Source: Candidatus Nanopelagicales bacterium
Lineage (GTDB): Bacteria > Actinomycetota > Actinomycetes > S36-B12 > GCA-2699445
DNA length: 64,000 nt
NCBI GenBank assembly: GCA_037045355.1
Contig: JBAOHO010000026.1
Coordinates: 1 to 64,000 of the forward strand
Direction of reading: 5' to 3'
Under the pieces are notes generated by a model. It searched no databases. It was given only the letters and a program-made list of their open reading frames with translations, and was not told the origin of the DNA. The stretch's first letter is position 1. The number at the start of each line of letters is the position of its first letter. The position numbers and the translations under genes are program-made. Positions 26,211 to 35,428 of the stretch are shown here, piece by piece.

Positions 26211-26357
26211 GACCAACCTGCCGGGCGAGTTGAGAGCCGGTGGAGCGCAGGGCCACGATGGTGATGTGGACCTGCGACGCGGCTCGGTACCTCGGTGCCC
26301 TGGCGTCGCCGCCCGGGCAGGGAGCTTGGACGCACCACGATTTCAGGGGCGGTTGTC

Positions 26358-29117
26358 ATGACCACAGCATCTCCAGCGTCCGCTCGGACCTCGAACACCC
26401 CGGCCTGGTACGCGCTATCGGCGGACGAGACCGCCCAGCGGCTGGGTGTCGACCCCGCAACGGGGCTGACCGCTGCCGAGGCCGCGAGCCGTCTGGCCAA
26501 GGACGGCCCCAATGAGTTGTCGGCGGAGAAACCGACGCCTGGCTGGAAACGATTCATCGGGGAATACGCCAGCTACATGCAGATCATTCTGCTCGGTGCG
26601 GGTCTGGTGTCGTTCGTCATCGGTGAGTTCAGCACGGGAGCAGTTCTGCTGATCCTCACGCTGCTCAATGCCGTGATCGGGCTGAAGCAGAAGGGCAAGG
26701 CGGAGAGCGCCATGAATGCGCTGAAGTCGATGCTCAAAGCGTCAGCGAGGGTACGCCGAGACGGCAGCGAGGCCACGATCCCCGCCGATCAGGTCGTACC
26801 CGGCGATGTCGTCCTGATCGCCGCCGGTGATCAGGTCGCGGCGGACGGGCGGATCGTGTCCGCCAGTTCCCTGCAGATCGATGAGTCCTCTTTGACGGGA
26901 GAGAGCGTTCCGGCGTCCAAGAGCGCTCAGACTCTCAGCGGGAGCGATCTGGGGCCGGGCGACCAGTCGAACATCGCCTTCATGAACACGCCCGTCACCC
27001 ACGGCAGTGGCGTCATCATCGTGACCCAGACCGGCGCCACCAGCGAGGTGGGCAAGATCTCCAAGATGCTGACCGAGACGAAGGTTCAGCAGACGCCGCT
27101 GGATCGGCAGATCAACACGATGACGCTGTGGATCGCTGCGGCCGCCGGGGTCACCATGCTCGTCATGTTCGCGACCGGACTGGCTCGCGGCGAGTCCTGG
27201 AACGTCCTGTTCATCAGTGCCGTTGCCCTGGCAATCGCCTCCATTCCCGAGGCGCTGCCGACGGTGGTGGACGTCATCTTGTCGACCGGAGCGGTGGCGC
27301 TCGCCAAAGCCCACGCGATCGTCAAGGACCTCGGATCGGTGGAGACCCTGGGCTCCACGTCAGCGATCAACTCCGACAAGACCGGGACGTTGACGATGAA
27401 CCAGATGACGGTGGTGGAGGTGCTCGATCCGACCGATCGCTACACCGTCTCGGGCGCCGGATACAGCCTGGAGGGGCAGGTCCACCATGCTGCCGGTAAC
27501 GACGCCTCCATCGACGACGCGATCCTTCCCTTCCTCCTGGCGAACGACGCCGAACTGCAGGACGGGAAAGTCGTCGGCGATCCCACCGAGGGCGCGCTGC
27601 TCGTCCTGGCACACAAGGCAGGGCTGAGTATCGATGCCACCCGCGAAGCGCACCCGAGGCTGGCCACTCTCCCCTTCGACCCCACCTACAAGCTGATGGC
27701 GGCCTTCAGCACGGTCACCGACCAGACGGGCAAGCCGCAGGTTCGGGCCTACGTGAAGGGGGCTGCCCCCGCAGTCCTCGGACGCTCGACCACGGCGTTG
27801 TCCGGCGGCCAGGTCGTGCCGTTGGACGACACACTCAAGGCAGCCAGCGATGCGCAACAGCAACGTCTCGGTGGTGAGGGTCTGCGCGTCATGGCCGCGG
27901 CCTACACCGACATCGAACCGGAGATGTTCTCGCCGGACGGTGACCTTCTGGCCCACCTCACCGACCTGACCGTCACCTCCATGGTGGGGATGGTCGATCC
28001 GCCGCGACCGGACTCCAAGGAGTCGGTCCAGCGAGCTCAGCAGGCCCATATCCAGGTGCGGATGGTCACGGGGGACGATGTCGTGACCGGGGCGGCCATC
28101 GCCAAGCAACTCGGCATCCCGGGAGAAGCGATCCTGGGAGCTGACTTCGCGGCCCTGAGCGAGCCCGAGCGCCTGGACCGGATCGACGGGATCGGTGTCG
28201 TGGGCCGCGTGGCGCCAGAACACAAGGTGCTGATCGTGGAGACCTTGAAGAAGAAGGGCGACGTGGTCGCGATGACGGGCGACGGTGTCAATGACGCGCC
28301 CGCGATCAAAGCGGCGGACATCGGTATCGCGATGGGCACCGGTACCCAGGTGGCCAAGAACGCGGGCCGCATGATCCTGACCGACGATGCGTACTCGACG
28401 ATCGTGCTCGCCGTGGAGCAGGGCCGGAAGCTGTACGACAATCTGGACAAGTTCATCCGCTTCGTCCTGATCACGCTCGTGGTGTTCGTGATGACGTTCC
28501 TGGGTGCCAGCATCTTGAACATCGCAGCCGGCCAGCCGTTCACGCCGGTCCAGATCCTGTGGATCAACTTCGTCATCGACGCTGTTCTGGGAACCGCGTT
28601 GGGCTTTGACAAGGAGACCCCGGGATTGATGAAACTGCGCCCCCGCTCGCGGGATGAAGGGATCCTCACCCGATCGGTGCTCACAACGGTGGGGTTGGTG
28701 GGACTGTTCATGGCCGCGAGCCTGCTGCTCCTGATCAACTACGGGGCGACCCATCTCGGAAGCGTCATGCTCGGTTCGACGCTCGCGCTGACCGCCTTCA
28801 CCATGTTCCGAGTCGTCGGGTCGTATCAGAGCCGCAGCGAGACCCAGTCATGTCTGAGTGTGTCGACTTTCGACAACGGCGCCTTGAACGCGGTCGTGCT
28901 AGGTGAGTTGGCGCTGGCGTGGTTGGTCACCGAGTGGGATGTGTTGCGTAGCCTGCTGGGCACCCAGGAACTCAGCGGTTCCCAATGGCTGCTTGCAGTC
29001 GCGCCGGCCGTGGTCCTTTTCGGGCTGTGGGAGGTCGGGAAGTGGATCGCGCGGCGGAGTCGGGGGCGGACCGACGATCAACAGGAGCCTGGCGCCGTCC
29101 CGTTGGCCCCGATCTGA
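26358..29117 (+). CDS. P-type (P2) cation-transporting ATPase
   Basis: 919 residues from ATG 26358, with AGGGG eight bases upstream. Domains in order: N-terminal cation-ATPase domain (ALSADETAQRLGV-DPATGLTAAEA), first membrane pair, actuator domain with TGES (180-183), TM4 motif PEALP (297-301), phosphorylation aspartate D340 in SDKTGTLT, KGA nucleotide-binding motif, and hinge TGDGVNDAPAIKAADIGIAMG. Six C-terminal helices follow. The PEALP and NFVIDAVLG motifs place it among calcium/sodium/proton-type P2 pumps. The ion cannot be decided by eye. The upstream 230 bases hold only the inverted repeat. Confidence 0.9.
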   Translation: MTTASPASARTSNTPAWYALSADETAQRLGVDPATGLTAAEAASRLAKDGPNELSAEKPTPGWKRFIGEYASYMQIILLGAGLVSFVIGEFSTGAVLLILTLLNAVIGLKQKGKAESAMNALKSMLKASARVRRDGSEATIPADQVVPGDVVLIAAGDQVAADGRIVSASSLQIDESSLTGESVPASKSAQTLSGSDLGPGDQSNIAFMNTPVTHGSGVIIVTQTGATSEVGKISKMLTETKVQQTPLDRQINTMTLWIAAAAGVTMLVMFATGLARGESWNVLFISAVALAIASIPEALPTVVDVILSTGAVALAKAHAIVKDLGSVETLGSTSAINSDKTGTLTMNQMTVVEVLDPTDRYTVSGAGYSLEGQVHHAAGNDASIDDAILPFLLANDAELQDGKVVGDPTEGALLVLAHKAGLSIDATREAHPRLATLPFDPTYKLMAAFSTVTDQTGKPQVRAYVKGAAPAVLGRSTTALSGGQVVPLDDTLKAASDAQQQRLGGEGLRVMAAAYTDIEPEMFSPDGDLLAHLTDLTVTSMVGMVDPPRPDSKESVQRAQQAHIQVRMVTGDDVVTGAAIAKQLGIPGEAILGADFAALSEPERLDRIDGIGVVGRVAPEHKVLIVETLKKKGDVVAMTGDGVNDAPAIKAADIGIAMGTGTQVAKNAGRMILTDDAYSTIVLAVEQGRKLYDNLDKFIRFVLITLVVFVMTFLGASILNIAAGQPFTPVQILWINFVIDAVLGTALGFDKETPGLMKLRPRSRDEGILTRSVLTTVGLVGLFMAASLLLLINYGATHLGSVMLGSTLALTAFTMFRVVGSYQSRSETQSCLSVSTFDNGALNAVVLGELALAWLVTEWDVLRSLLGTQELSGSQWLLAVAPAVVLFGLWEVGKWIARRSRGRTDDQQEPGAVPLAPI

Positions 29118-29232
29118 TCCCATGGCTGTGGCCGGCTGTTGGATACGCAGTCGCGGCCAGGAGGCTGGACCGGAGGCTCCGTTCAGGCGGTAGGCTCGCA
29201 CCCTTCAGGCAGCACTAGTGAGGCGAGGCGCC

Positions 29233-30525
29233 ATGCGACGAACCATCGGGACGATCACGTCGGCCATCGCTGCGCTGGCCCTGCTGGCTGCCTGCAGCTC
29301 CTCGGGCGGCACAGGTGGACAGTCGCCCAGCCCGTCGGACTCTGCGACGCCGTCGTTCGCGGCTGACCTGAACCAGCAGTTGACCGAAGTCATGAAAGCC
29401 AACGCGATCCCCGGCGCCGAGGTTCTCGTGCGTACCCGAGATCAAGGTGACTTCCGCACCATCCTCGGTACGTCTGAACTCGGCAAGGACGTGCCGATGA
29501 CCGGAGGAGATTCTTTCCGGGTCGGCAGCAACACCAAGACGATGACATCGACGGTGATCCTGCAGTTGGCTCAGGAGGGCAAACTCTCCCTCACTGATCC
29601 CATCTCGAAGTTCGTCGACGGTGTGCCCAAGGGCGACAAGATCACCCTCACGATGTTGTCGGAGATGCGCAGCGGTCTGTTCAGCTACACCTTCGACAAG
29701 AAGTTCAACGAGACGATCGACAAGGAGCCGCAGAAGGCGTGGCAGCCCGAGGAGTTGTTGGAGATCGCGTTCTCGCACAAGTCGACCGCTGCGCCTGGTA
29801 CCGAGTACGACTACTGCAACACGAACATCGTCCTGTTGGGCCTGGTCATCGAGAAGGTCACCGGCATGTCAGCCCGGGATGCCTTCGCCGAACGGATCTT
29901 CACGCCGTTGGGGCTCAGCAAGACGTTCCTGCCCGAGGCGACCGACTCCAGCCTGCCCGACCCGCATCCGCAGGGGTATCAGTTCGGCACGAACGTGGAG
30001 ACGATCGACAGTTACGCGGTCCCGAAGGATCAGGTGCCCGCAGCGCTGGACGGCACCCTGAAGCCACTGAACTACACCGACAGCAACCCCTCGTGGGCGT
30101 GGACAGCCGGTGGCGCGATCTCGACCATGGATGAACTTGCCACCTACGTCGAGGCGATGGTCGACGGCAAACTGCTCGATGCCGAATACCAGAAGATCCG
30201 ACTCGACAGTATCCAGCCGCTTCAGCCCGGCGCGCCCGTGGGATACGGCCTGGGCATCGCGCAGTTCACCACCAACCTCTATGGACACGATGGCCAGTTG
30301 CCGGGGTACTCGACCTTCATGGCCCGCGACGCTGAGCGAGGCATCACGATCGTGCTCGGTACGAACCTGTCGGCCTCACCGGTCTCGGGGACGAACGCTG
30401 CCGTGGTCCTGGCCGAGGTGGTGATCGCCAATCTGTACGGTGCGTCCGCAGTTCCCGGGGGTGACCCCGCCGGGGGTGCCGGTGCAGAGAGCGGAAGCCC
30501 GTCCGCGAGCCCGGCGTCCAGCTGA
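29233..30525 (+). CDS. Lipoprotein serine hydrolase, beta-lactamase/D,D-carboxypeptidase fold
   Basis: 430 residues from ATG 29233, with GAGG four bases upstream. A lipoprotein signal ends in LAAC (C21), followed by a Ser/Gly/Pro linker. Catalytic motifs of class-C-like serine hydrolases are S99-N-T-K102, Y194-C-N196 and H352-D-G354. The protein would be anchored outside the membrane and could hydrolyse D-alanyl peptides or esters. The physiological substrate is open. The tail is low-complexity Gly/Ser/Pro. Confidence 0.87.
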   Translation: MRRTIGTITSAIAALALLAACSSSGGTGGQSPSPSDSATPSFAADLNQQLTEVMKANAIPGAEVLVRTRDQGDFRTILGTSELGKDVPMTGGDSFRVGSNTKTMTSTVILQLAQEGKLSLTDPISKFVDGVPKGDKITLTMLSEMRSGLFSYTFDKKFNETIDKEPQKAWQPEELLEIAFSHKSTAAPGTEYDYCNTNIVLLGLVIEKVTGMSARDAFAERIFTPLGLSKTFLPEATDSSLPDPHPQGYQFGTNVETIDSYAVPKDQVPAALDGTLKPLNYTDSNPSWAWTAGGAISTMDELATYVEAMVDGKLLDAEYQKIRLDSIQPLQPGAPVGYGLGIAQFTTNLYGHDGQLPGYSTFMARDAERGITIVLGTNLSASPVSGTNAAVVLAEVVIANLYGASAVPGGDPAGGAGAESGSPSASPASS

Positions 30526-30590
30526 TCGGGATGGGCACGGGGGTCAGTGCCGACCATCCAGTCGGCCGCGCATGGTGACGCTGGTAGTGG

Positions 30591-31376
30591 TCAGTTGATG
30601 GGTCCCGGACCCTTGGTCAGGTTCGTCACCGAGCGGCTGAACTCGATCTTGCCGTCGCCGCTACCGCTGGTACCTCCGGAGGTGTCGACACCGCTGAGGT
30701 AGACGCCCTTTCCGCCTCCGTTGAGGTTGCCGTTCACGACCCACGAGTTGACCCAATAGGGGTTCCATCCGCCCAACGGCTGGCTGATCGGGAAGGTCAG
30801 GCAGTTCTCCATGAGGATCGATTCCCAGTCGTTGTAGTAGCCGGTGGTCGTCATGGTCTTGCTGAGGTTCTTTCCGACCTGCGGGATCTCGACGCCCCAA
30901 CCGTTCTTCAACCGGATCTTCCCTGTCGGGGTGCGCCGCTCGTCGGCGGGGAAGATCCCGAAGTCGCTCTTGCCGCTCCAGGTGGCCTTTGATTCGCGCA
31001 ACTCCGTGTCGCAGCCCGCGTGCCAGGAACGGTCCTCGGTGTAGTGACGGGCCTCGTAGGTAACGCTGACCGGTCCCTTGCCGCTGGCGTAATTGGCCCC
31101 CTCGCGGAAGGTCGCCTCGGCGTTCTTGATCGTCACCGTCAATTTCTCGGATTCTTCGCCGCCGTTGAACTCGCCGCTTCGGCTGTAGGTGAGGGTCGCG
31201 TTGATCGTGGCGGTCAGCGGATCCTTCTTCTTGCCCTTGTCCTTCTTGCCCTTGGCCATCTCGCTCGACCCGGCGTCGGCCGCGGTGGCGGCGGTGGTGG
31301 TGGCTACCACCGCGGGGCAACTCAGCGTGACCGCGACGCCGATGGTGAGAAGGGAACGGAGCATGAGTCGGGACAT
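30591..31376 (-). CDS. Exported protein of unknown function
   Basis: 261 residues from ATG 31376, which has GGAGG seven bases upstream. A signal peptide (LRSLLTIGVAVTL, cleavage near TAADA) is followed by a lysine-rich stretch (KGKKDKGKKKD) and a predicted beta-rich domain with alternating polar strands (LTVTIKNAEATF; VSVTYEARHYTEDRS). Two cysteines (in HAGCDTEL and MENCLTF) could form a disulfide. No family is recognised. It converges with the serine-hydrolase gene and diverges from the GH15 gene. Confidence 0.75.
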   Translation of the reverse strand: MSRLMLRSLLTIGVAVTLSCPAVVATTTAATAADAGSSEMAKGKKDKGKKKDPLTATINATLTYSRSGEFNGGEESEKLTVTIKNAEATFREGANYASGKGPVSVTYEARHYTEDRSWHAGCDTELRESKATWSGKSDFGIFPADERRTPTGKIRLKNGWGVEIPQVGKNLSKTMTTTGYYNDWESILMENCLTFPISQPLGGWNPYWVNSWVVNGNLNGGGKGVYLSGVDTSGGTSGSGDGKIEFSRSVTNLTKGPGPIN

Positions 31377-31510
31377 GGCGACCTCCACAGCCAGCGTGGT
31401 CGTCACCCTACCCCCGCCATTACCGCCCCGGTAGATTCCGGCGGTCGCCGACCCCGATCGGTGCCGCAGCCCACCGGGAAACCGAACGGAGCCGCTGTCA
31501 GACTCGGCCC

Positions 31511-33298
31511 ATGGCGATGCGAATCGAGGACTACGCGTTCATCAGTGACAACCAGACGGGTGCACTCGTGTCGAAGCAGGGGGCGATCGAGTGGCTGTGC
31601 TTGCCGAGGATCGACTCAGGTGCGTGTTTCGCCGCGATCCTGGGGACCGAGGAGAACGGACACTGGACGATGGCGCCGCAGGCGTCCGATGCGCGGGTCA
31701 AGCGTCGCTACCGCCCCGGGACCTTGATCCTGGAGACGGAGTTCCACACCAACGGCGGAGTCGTCCGACTGATCGACTTCATGCCGCACCGCGACGAACA
31801 CCCGACGATCGTCCGTCTGGTCGAAGGTGTCAGCGGCAGCGTGGCGATGGCCATGAACATGAGGATCCGGTTCGACTACGGCTGGGTGGTGCCCTGGGTC
31901 CGCCACATCGATGGCGGCCTGACTGCGATCGCCGGGCCCGAGGGACTGGCGATCCGTTCCCCGATCGGGCTCGAAGGTCAGGGCATGCATACCGAAGCCC
32001 ACTTCACCGTCGGGGAGGGCGACCGGATTCCGTTCGTGATGACGTGGTTCGATCCCACGCAATCCCCCCCGGAACCCGAGGACGCCGAGGAGTTGCTGGA
32101 AACGTGTGAGAAGACCTGGGTGCAGTGGAGTGACAGGTGCGCACTCTCCGGCGAACTCGCCCCGGACATCAAACCCTCGCTAACGATCCTCAAGGGCCTG
32201 ATCTATCGGCCGACAGGGGGGATCGTTGCCGCAGCCACCACATCGTTGCCCGAGCAGATCGGGGGAGAGCGCAACTGGGACTACCGTTTCTGCTGGTTGC
32301 GGGACGCCTCAATGACGATGACCGCGCTGGTGGAGGCGGGGTACATCGACGAGGCGCGCGACTGGCGCAACTGGCTCCTGCGCGCGATCGCCGGTGATCC
32401 GGAGCAGCAGCAGATCATGTACGCCGTCGACGGCACCCGACGACTGCCGGAGATCCAGCTTCCGTGGCTGTCCGGCTATGAGGGTTCCTCCCCCGTGCGG
32501 TTGGGCAACGGGGCGGCGTCGCAGTTCCAACTCGATGTCCCGGGTGAAGTCCTGGACGCATTGATGGTGGCTCGCCGCGCCGGACTCCCGCCGGACCCGC
32601 ACACGTGGTCGATGGCCGAGGTGATCATGAACCACGTCGACGGCATCTGGCAGCAACCGGACGAGGGCATCTGGGAGGTGCGCGGGGGGGCACAGAACTT
32701 CGTGTACTCGAAGGTCATGGCGTGGGTGGCCGCCGATAGGGCTGCCTGGCACTACGAGGCGTTCGGGCAGCGTGATGACGGCAAACGCTGGCGGGACCTC
32801 GCCGACAAGATCCACGCCGACGTCATGGCCAACGGCTTCGACGCGGATCGCAACACATTCGTGCAGGCCTATGGCTCCAAAGCCCTGGATGCCAGCCTGC
32901 TGCAGATACCACTGGTCGGATTCCTGCCTGCCGATGACCCTAGGGTCGTCGGCACCGTCGCCGCGATCGAACGCGAACTGGTCACCGACGGTTTCGTGGC
33001 TCGGTACCTCACCGATGACGCGGCCTCCGACGGCCTCAGTGGCAAGGAGGGCTCGTTCCTGATCTGTTCCTTCTGGTTCATCCAGGCGTTGGCGATGCAG
33101 GGCCAGCGCGACCGGGCTTTGGAGCTGTTGCACCAGATGCTGGATCTGCGCAACGACGTCGGCCTGCTGAGCGAGGAGTACGACAGCGTGAACAAGCGGA
33201 TGCTCGGCAACTTCCCGCAGGCCTTCTCGCACATCGGTTTGGTCAATGCCGCGCTGGCGTGCCAGGCTGGTGCGAGCACTTCGGTGCCGCCGACCTGA
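31511..33298 (+). CDS. GH15-family glycosidase (glucoamylase/trehalase type)
   Basis: 595 residues with no signal peptide. The N-terminal beta-sandwich begins RIEDYAFISDNQTGALVSKQGAIEWLCLPRIDSG, characteristic of bacterial GH15 proteins. The (alpha/alpha)6 barrel has NWDYRFCWLRDASMTMTALVEAGY with the general-acid region, and GLLSEEYDS with the base glutamate near the C-terminus. Mycobacterial members of this branch are trehalases, so intracellular trehalose or alpha-glucan breakdown is the best guess. Starts at 31511 and 31517 are both possible. Confidence 0.9.
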   Translation: MAMRIEDYAFISDNQTGALVSKQGAIEWLCLPRIDSGACFAAILGTEENGHWTMAPQASDARVKRRYRPGTLILETEFHTNGGVVRLIDFMPHRDEHPTIVRLVEGVSGSVAMAMNMRIRFDYGWVVPWVRHIDGGLTAIAGPEGLAIRSPIGLEGQGMHTEAHFTVGEGDRIPFVMTWFDPTQSPPEPEDAEELLETCEKTWVQWSDRCALSGELAPDIKPSLTILKGLIYRPTGGIVAAATTSLPEQIGGERNWDYRFCWLRDASMTMTALVEAGYIDEARDWRNWLLRAIAGDPEQQQIMYAVDGTRRLPEIQLPWLSGYEGSSPVRLGNGAASQFQLDVPGEVLDALMVARRAGLPPDPHTWSMAEVIMNHVDGIWQQPDEGIWEVRGGAQNFVYSKVMAWVAADRAAWHYEAFGQRDDGKRWRDLADKIHADVMANGFDADRNTFVQAYGSKALDASLLQIPLVGFLPADDPRVVGTVAAIERELVTDGFVARYLTDDAASDGLSGKEGSFLICSFWFIQALAMQGQRDRALELLHQMLDLRNDVGLLSEEYDSVNKRMLGNFPQAFSHIGLVNAALACQAGASTSVPPT

Positions 33299-33365
33299 CG
33301 GGGAGCCTGCGAGGCGGACTTTCTGACCTATTCGCCGGACGATCCCCGACTGCATGCAGCATGAT

Positions 33366-33388
33366 CGGGAAGTGTCGGCAACTTCCCG
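33366..33388 (+). promoter_or_regulatory. Hairpin in the leader of the wall-lytic protein gene
   Basis: Arms CGGGAAGT (33366-33373) and ACTTCCCG (33381-33388) pair perfectly around a 7-base loop, 30 bases before the ATG at 33418. It could shape translation or messenger stability. I could not fit the leader to the ydaO-type c-di-AMP riboswitch often found before such genes. Confidence 0.35.
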
Positions 33389-33417
33389 GCGCAGCAACCG
33401 ACTCGGAGAGTGTGAGG

Positions 33418-34533
33418 ATGTTCGACCGGATCCCCAAGGGTTTCGCGTTGCCGGCTGCCGCCTTGGCGGGCGGCGTTCTCTTTGCCTCCGTCCCCCTCAC
33501 TCCCGCCATGGGACTGATCGGCGTGCCCGAAGTCTCCCCAGACACCGCCCAGGCCGATGCCGTCGTCGCCGAGCCAGGTCCGGACTACCGCAGCCCGGTC
33601 ACCGTCATGACAGCCGCGCAGCAGGAGCGTGCTGTCCTCGCTGCCCAGCAGGCCCGGCAGCAAGCGCTCGAGATGCAGGCTGCGCAAGAGCAGGCCGCTC
33701 TTCTCGCCCAGGGTGGGACCACCACGGGCACGACCCCCTTCGCCACCGGGGGACTGCCAGTCGGCACCGGTGGAGTTGCGACCACCACGGTCACGGCCAA
33801 GACCAGGGAGATTCAGAAGCTGGTCCGCAAGTACTTCCCGTCCGATCAGCTCGGCAACGCGATGGCGATCTCCGCTTGCGAATCTGTTCATCGTGATGTC
33901 GAGGGCACCGAGAACTCCGATGGCACCACCGACTGGGGTGTGTTCCAGCTGAACGACGGCGGGACTCTGCAAGGCGCACTGGATGCGATCGGAGTCTCCT
34001 ATAGCTCGACCACCGAAGCGCAGAAGCTGGCCCTGGAGACCGACATCAACGTCAAGGCAGCCGCCAGCCTGTATCGCGAGCAAGGTTGGGCCCCCTGGGT
34101 GTGTGCGTACAAGTTGGGCATCGTCGCCAGCCTGTACTCCAACACTCCCGGCCCGATGGACGGCAAGTTCGACCAGTGGGGTAAGCCGACGGTGAGTATC
34201 CCCGTGGCGCCGACGACTCCGAGCACCCCCACCACACCTGTGCCGGTCCCCGATCCCACGGACGAACCGGAACCGACTCCCGACCCGAAGCCGAAGCCGA
34301 AGCCCAAGCCGAAACCGAAACCCAAGCCGACGAATACGCCGGATCCGAAGCCCGAGCCGACGCGTACGCCGAGTCCGAACCCACCGTCGGACAAGCCGTC
34401 GACTCCTGCCCCGGCTCCGACGACCAACCAGCCCGAGCCTCCTCCGGCACCGGAACCCGAGGCCCCGTCCGCACCGTCGGACCAGCAGTCGCCGGCCCAG
34501 CCGGACGCGGGTTCCTCGTCATCACCCAACTGA
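33418..34533 (+). CDS. Secreted lysozyme-like (transglycosylase/Rpf-like) protein with Pro/Lys tail
   Basis: 371 residues from ATG 33418, with GGAGAG upstream. An N-terminal hydrophobic segment is followed by an Ala/Gln-rich helical region (65-98). The lysozyme-like domain (~130-240) has the probable catalytic E155 in AISACES, the DWGVFQLND strand-turn, and WAPWVCAYKLG; C154 and C229 may pair. The rest (~262-371) is a wall-spanning type linker of PT, PKP and PEP repeats. It likely cleaves peptidoglycan outside the membrane. Catalytic activity is inferred from the fold. Confidence 0.8.
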   Translation: MFDRIPKGFALPAAALAGGVLFASVPLTPAMGLIGVPEVSPDTAQADAVVAEPGPDYRSPVTVMTAAQQERAVLAAQQARQQALEMQAAQEQAALLAQGGTTTGTTPFATGGLPVGTGGVATTTVTAKTREIQKLVRKYFPSDQLGNAMAISACESVHRDVEGTENSDGTTDWGVFQLNDGGTLQGALDAIGVSYSSTTEAQKLALETDINVKAAASLYREQGWAPWVCAYKLGIVASLYSNTPGPMDGKFDQWGKPTVSIPVAPTTPSTPTTPVPVPDPTDEPEPTPDPKPKPKPKPKPKPKPTNTPDPKPEPTRTPSPNPPSDKPSTPAPAPTTNQPEPPPAPEPEAPSAPSDQQSPAQPDAGSSSSPN

Positions 34534-34585
34534 TTCGCAGCCTGAGAACTGATCCGACCTCACGGCCGCACGCTGTCCTGCCGGA

Positions 34586-35089
34586 TCAGTGCCTGCTGTC
34601 GGGGCCGCTGCGGCGAACGTTGCGAACTGCCTCCACCGCTGCATCCAGATCCGACAGCCACTCGGCCTCGTGCTGGCGGACGAGTCGGACACACCACGCG
34701 AGCGCTTCGGACCGGGACCTGGCCGCGCCGGACTCCACCAAGAGATCGAGCACCTGCCGATCCGGTTGCGTCAGCCGCGTCATCACCGGGACAGCCAACC
34801 GCGTGAACAGTTCCGTACGGTCCCCGCACGTGACGCCCCAGGCGACTTTTCGCTTGCCGTCCGCCTGGAGTTCGCGCGCGATCTCCATCCGTTGCTCCCG
34901 AGTGTCCTCGCGGAAACGCTGAATGCGTCCGGCAGCGGCGGCTGACCCGTCGGCGTCCGGTGCCGCGATGGTGCCGATGATCATGATCTCTTCGCGGTCC
35001 ATCGTGACGGTGAAACCGTCGAACCAATCGTCGGGCAGACGCCCTGTGAGCCAGTGGGTAACCTTCTCTTGCCTATCCTGTGTATTCAT
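34586..35089 (-). CDS. Hypothetical protein, possible ribbon-helix-helix-like DNA-binding tail
   Basis: 167 residues from ATG 35089. The N-terminus begins with a helix (DRQEKVTHWLTGRLPDDWF). A segment FTVTMDREEIMIIGTI then suggests two strands, and the C-terminal part (RQVLDLLVESGAARSRSEALAWCVRLVRQHEAEWLSDLDAAVEAV) has the SRSEALAWCVR pattern of ribbon-helix-helix proteins. No function is known to me. A 16-bp palindrome abuts its start codon, which would fit self-regulation. Confidence 0.65.
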   Translation of the reverse strand: MNTQDRQEKVTHWLTGRLPDDWFDGFTVTMDREEIMIIGTIAAPDADGSAAAAGRIQRFREDTREQRMEIARELQADGKRKVAWGVTCGDRTELFTRLAVPVMTRLTQPDRQVLDLLVESGAARSRSEALAWCVRLVRQHEAEWLSDLDAAVEAVRNVRRSGPDSRH

Positions 35090-35104
35090 GTAATGAGGAT
35101 TACA
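35089..35104. promoter_or_regulatory. Palindrome TGTAAT-N4-ATTACA at the start of the hypothetical gene
   Basis: The sequence TGTAATGAGGATTACA has perfect 6-base arms around GAGG and touches the A of the gene's ATG. An AT-rich perfect palindrome in this GC-rich region is a good candidate operator for the adjacent gene product. Confidence 0.45.
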
Positions 35105-35255
35105 GCATTTCGCCAGGTAGGCCAGCGAGATCGCCGTGGGCGAACGTGGCCCGATGAGAATTTTTCAGAATGACATCGGGGCGGTGGTGCCAGGCCGCCG
35201 AGCGATGGCGGAAACGGGGTCAGGCGGCGTTGGTGCGGCAGACACTCCCGGCGAG

Positions 35256-35341
35256 CGGAGGATGCGGGATTCGAACCCGCGAGGGGCGTGACCCCAACCC
35301 GCTTTCCAAGCGAGCGCCATAGGCCTCTAGGCGAATCCTCC
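35256..35341 (-). tRNA. tRNA-Ser (anticodon GGA)
   Basis: On the minus strand, acceptor arms GGAGGAT and ATCCTCC pair fully. The anticodon stem CTCGC/GCGGG encloses TTGGAAA, giving GGA. A long variable arm and a GGTTCGAATCC T-loop are present. CCA is not encoded, unlike in tRNA-Ser(CGA) of this window. TACCCT at 35349-35354 (minus) is a likely -10 box. Confidence 0.94.
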
Positions 35342-35416
35342 GCAGACGAGGGTACGCGACGCCCATGCCAGCCGGGCAGCCGGGAGGATTGAGGGTCGGT
35401 GCCCCCGGAAACGCAC

Positions 35417-35422
35417 TACGCT
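35417..35422 (+). promoter_or_regulatory. -10 box, leaderless GTG start at 35429
   Basis: TACGCT is followed by six bases and then GTG 35429, with no ribosome-binding site. This supports GTG 35429 as the start of the membrane-protein gene, even though that codon is in a different frame from the main body. Confidence 0.4.
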
Positions 35423-35428
35423 TCCGGC

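Noticed and set aside
33299..33417. ydaO-type c-di-AMP riboswitch before the wall-lytic gene
   Set aside because: The gap is too short and the conserved riboswitch blocks could not be found; only a simple hairpin is visible.
34290..34345. Repetitive DNA in the wall-protein gene as a CRISPR-like or mobile repeat
   Set aside because: It is simply the AAGCCG-type coding of the PKPKPK tail; no spacers or flanking structure.
34548..34590. Inverted repeat ACTGATCCG/CGGATCAGT between converging genes as a terminator
   Set aside because: The 25-base loop and overlap of one arm with a stop codon make it weak; not listed as a feature.
35150..35180. CCCGATG/CATCGGG repeat as the terminator of tRNA-Ser(GGA)
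   Set aside because: Only seven pairs with a 17-base AT-rich loop, no T-run, and 75 bases beyond the tRNA.
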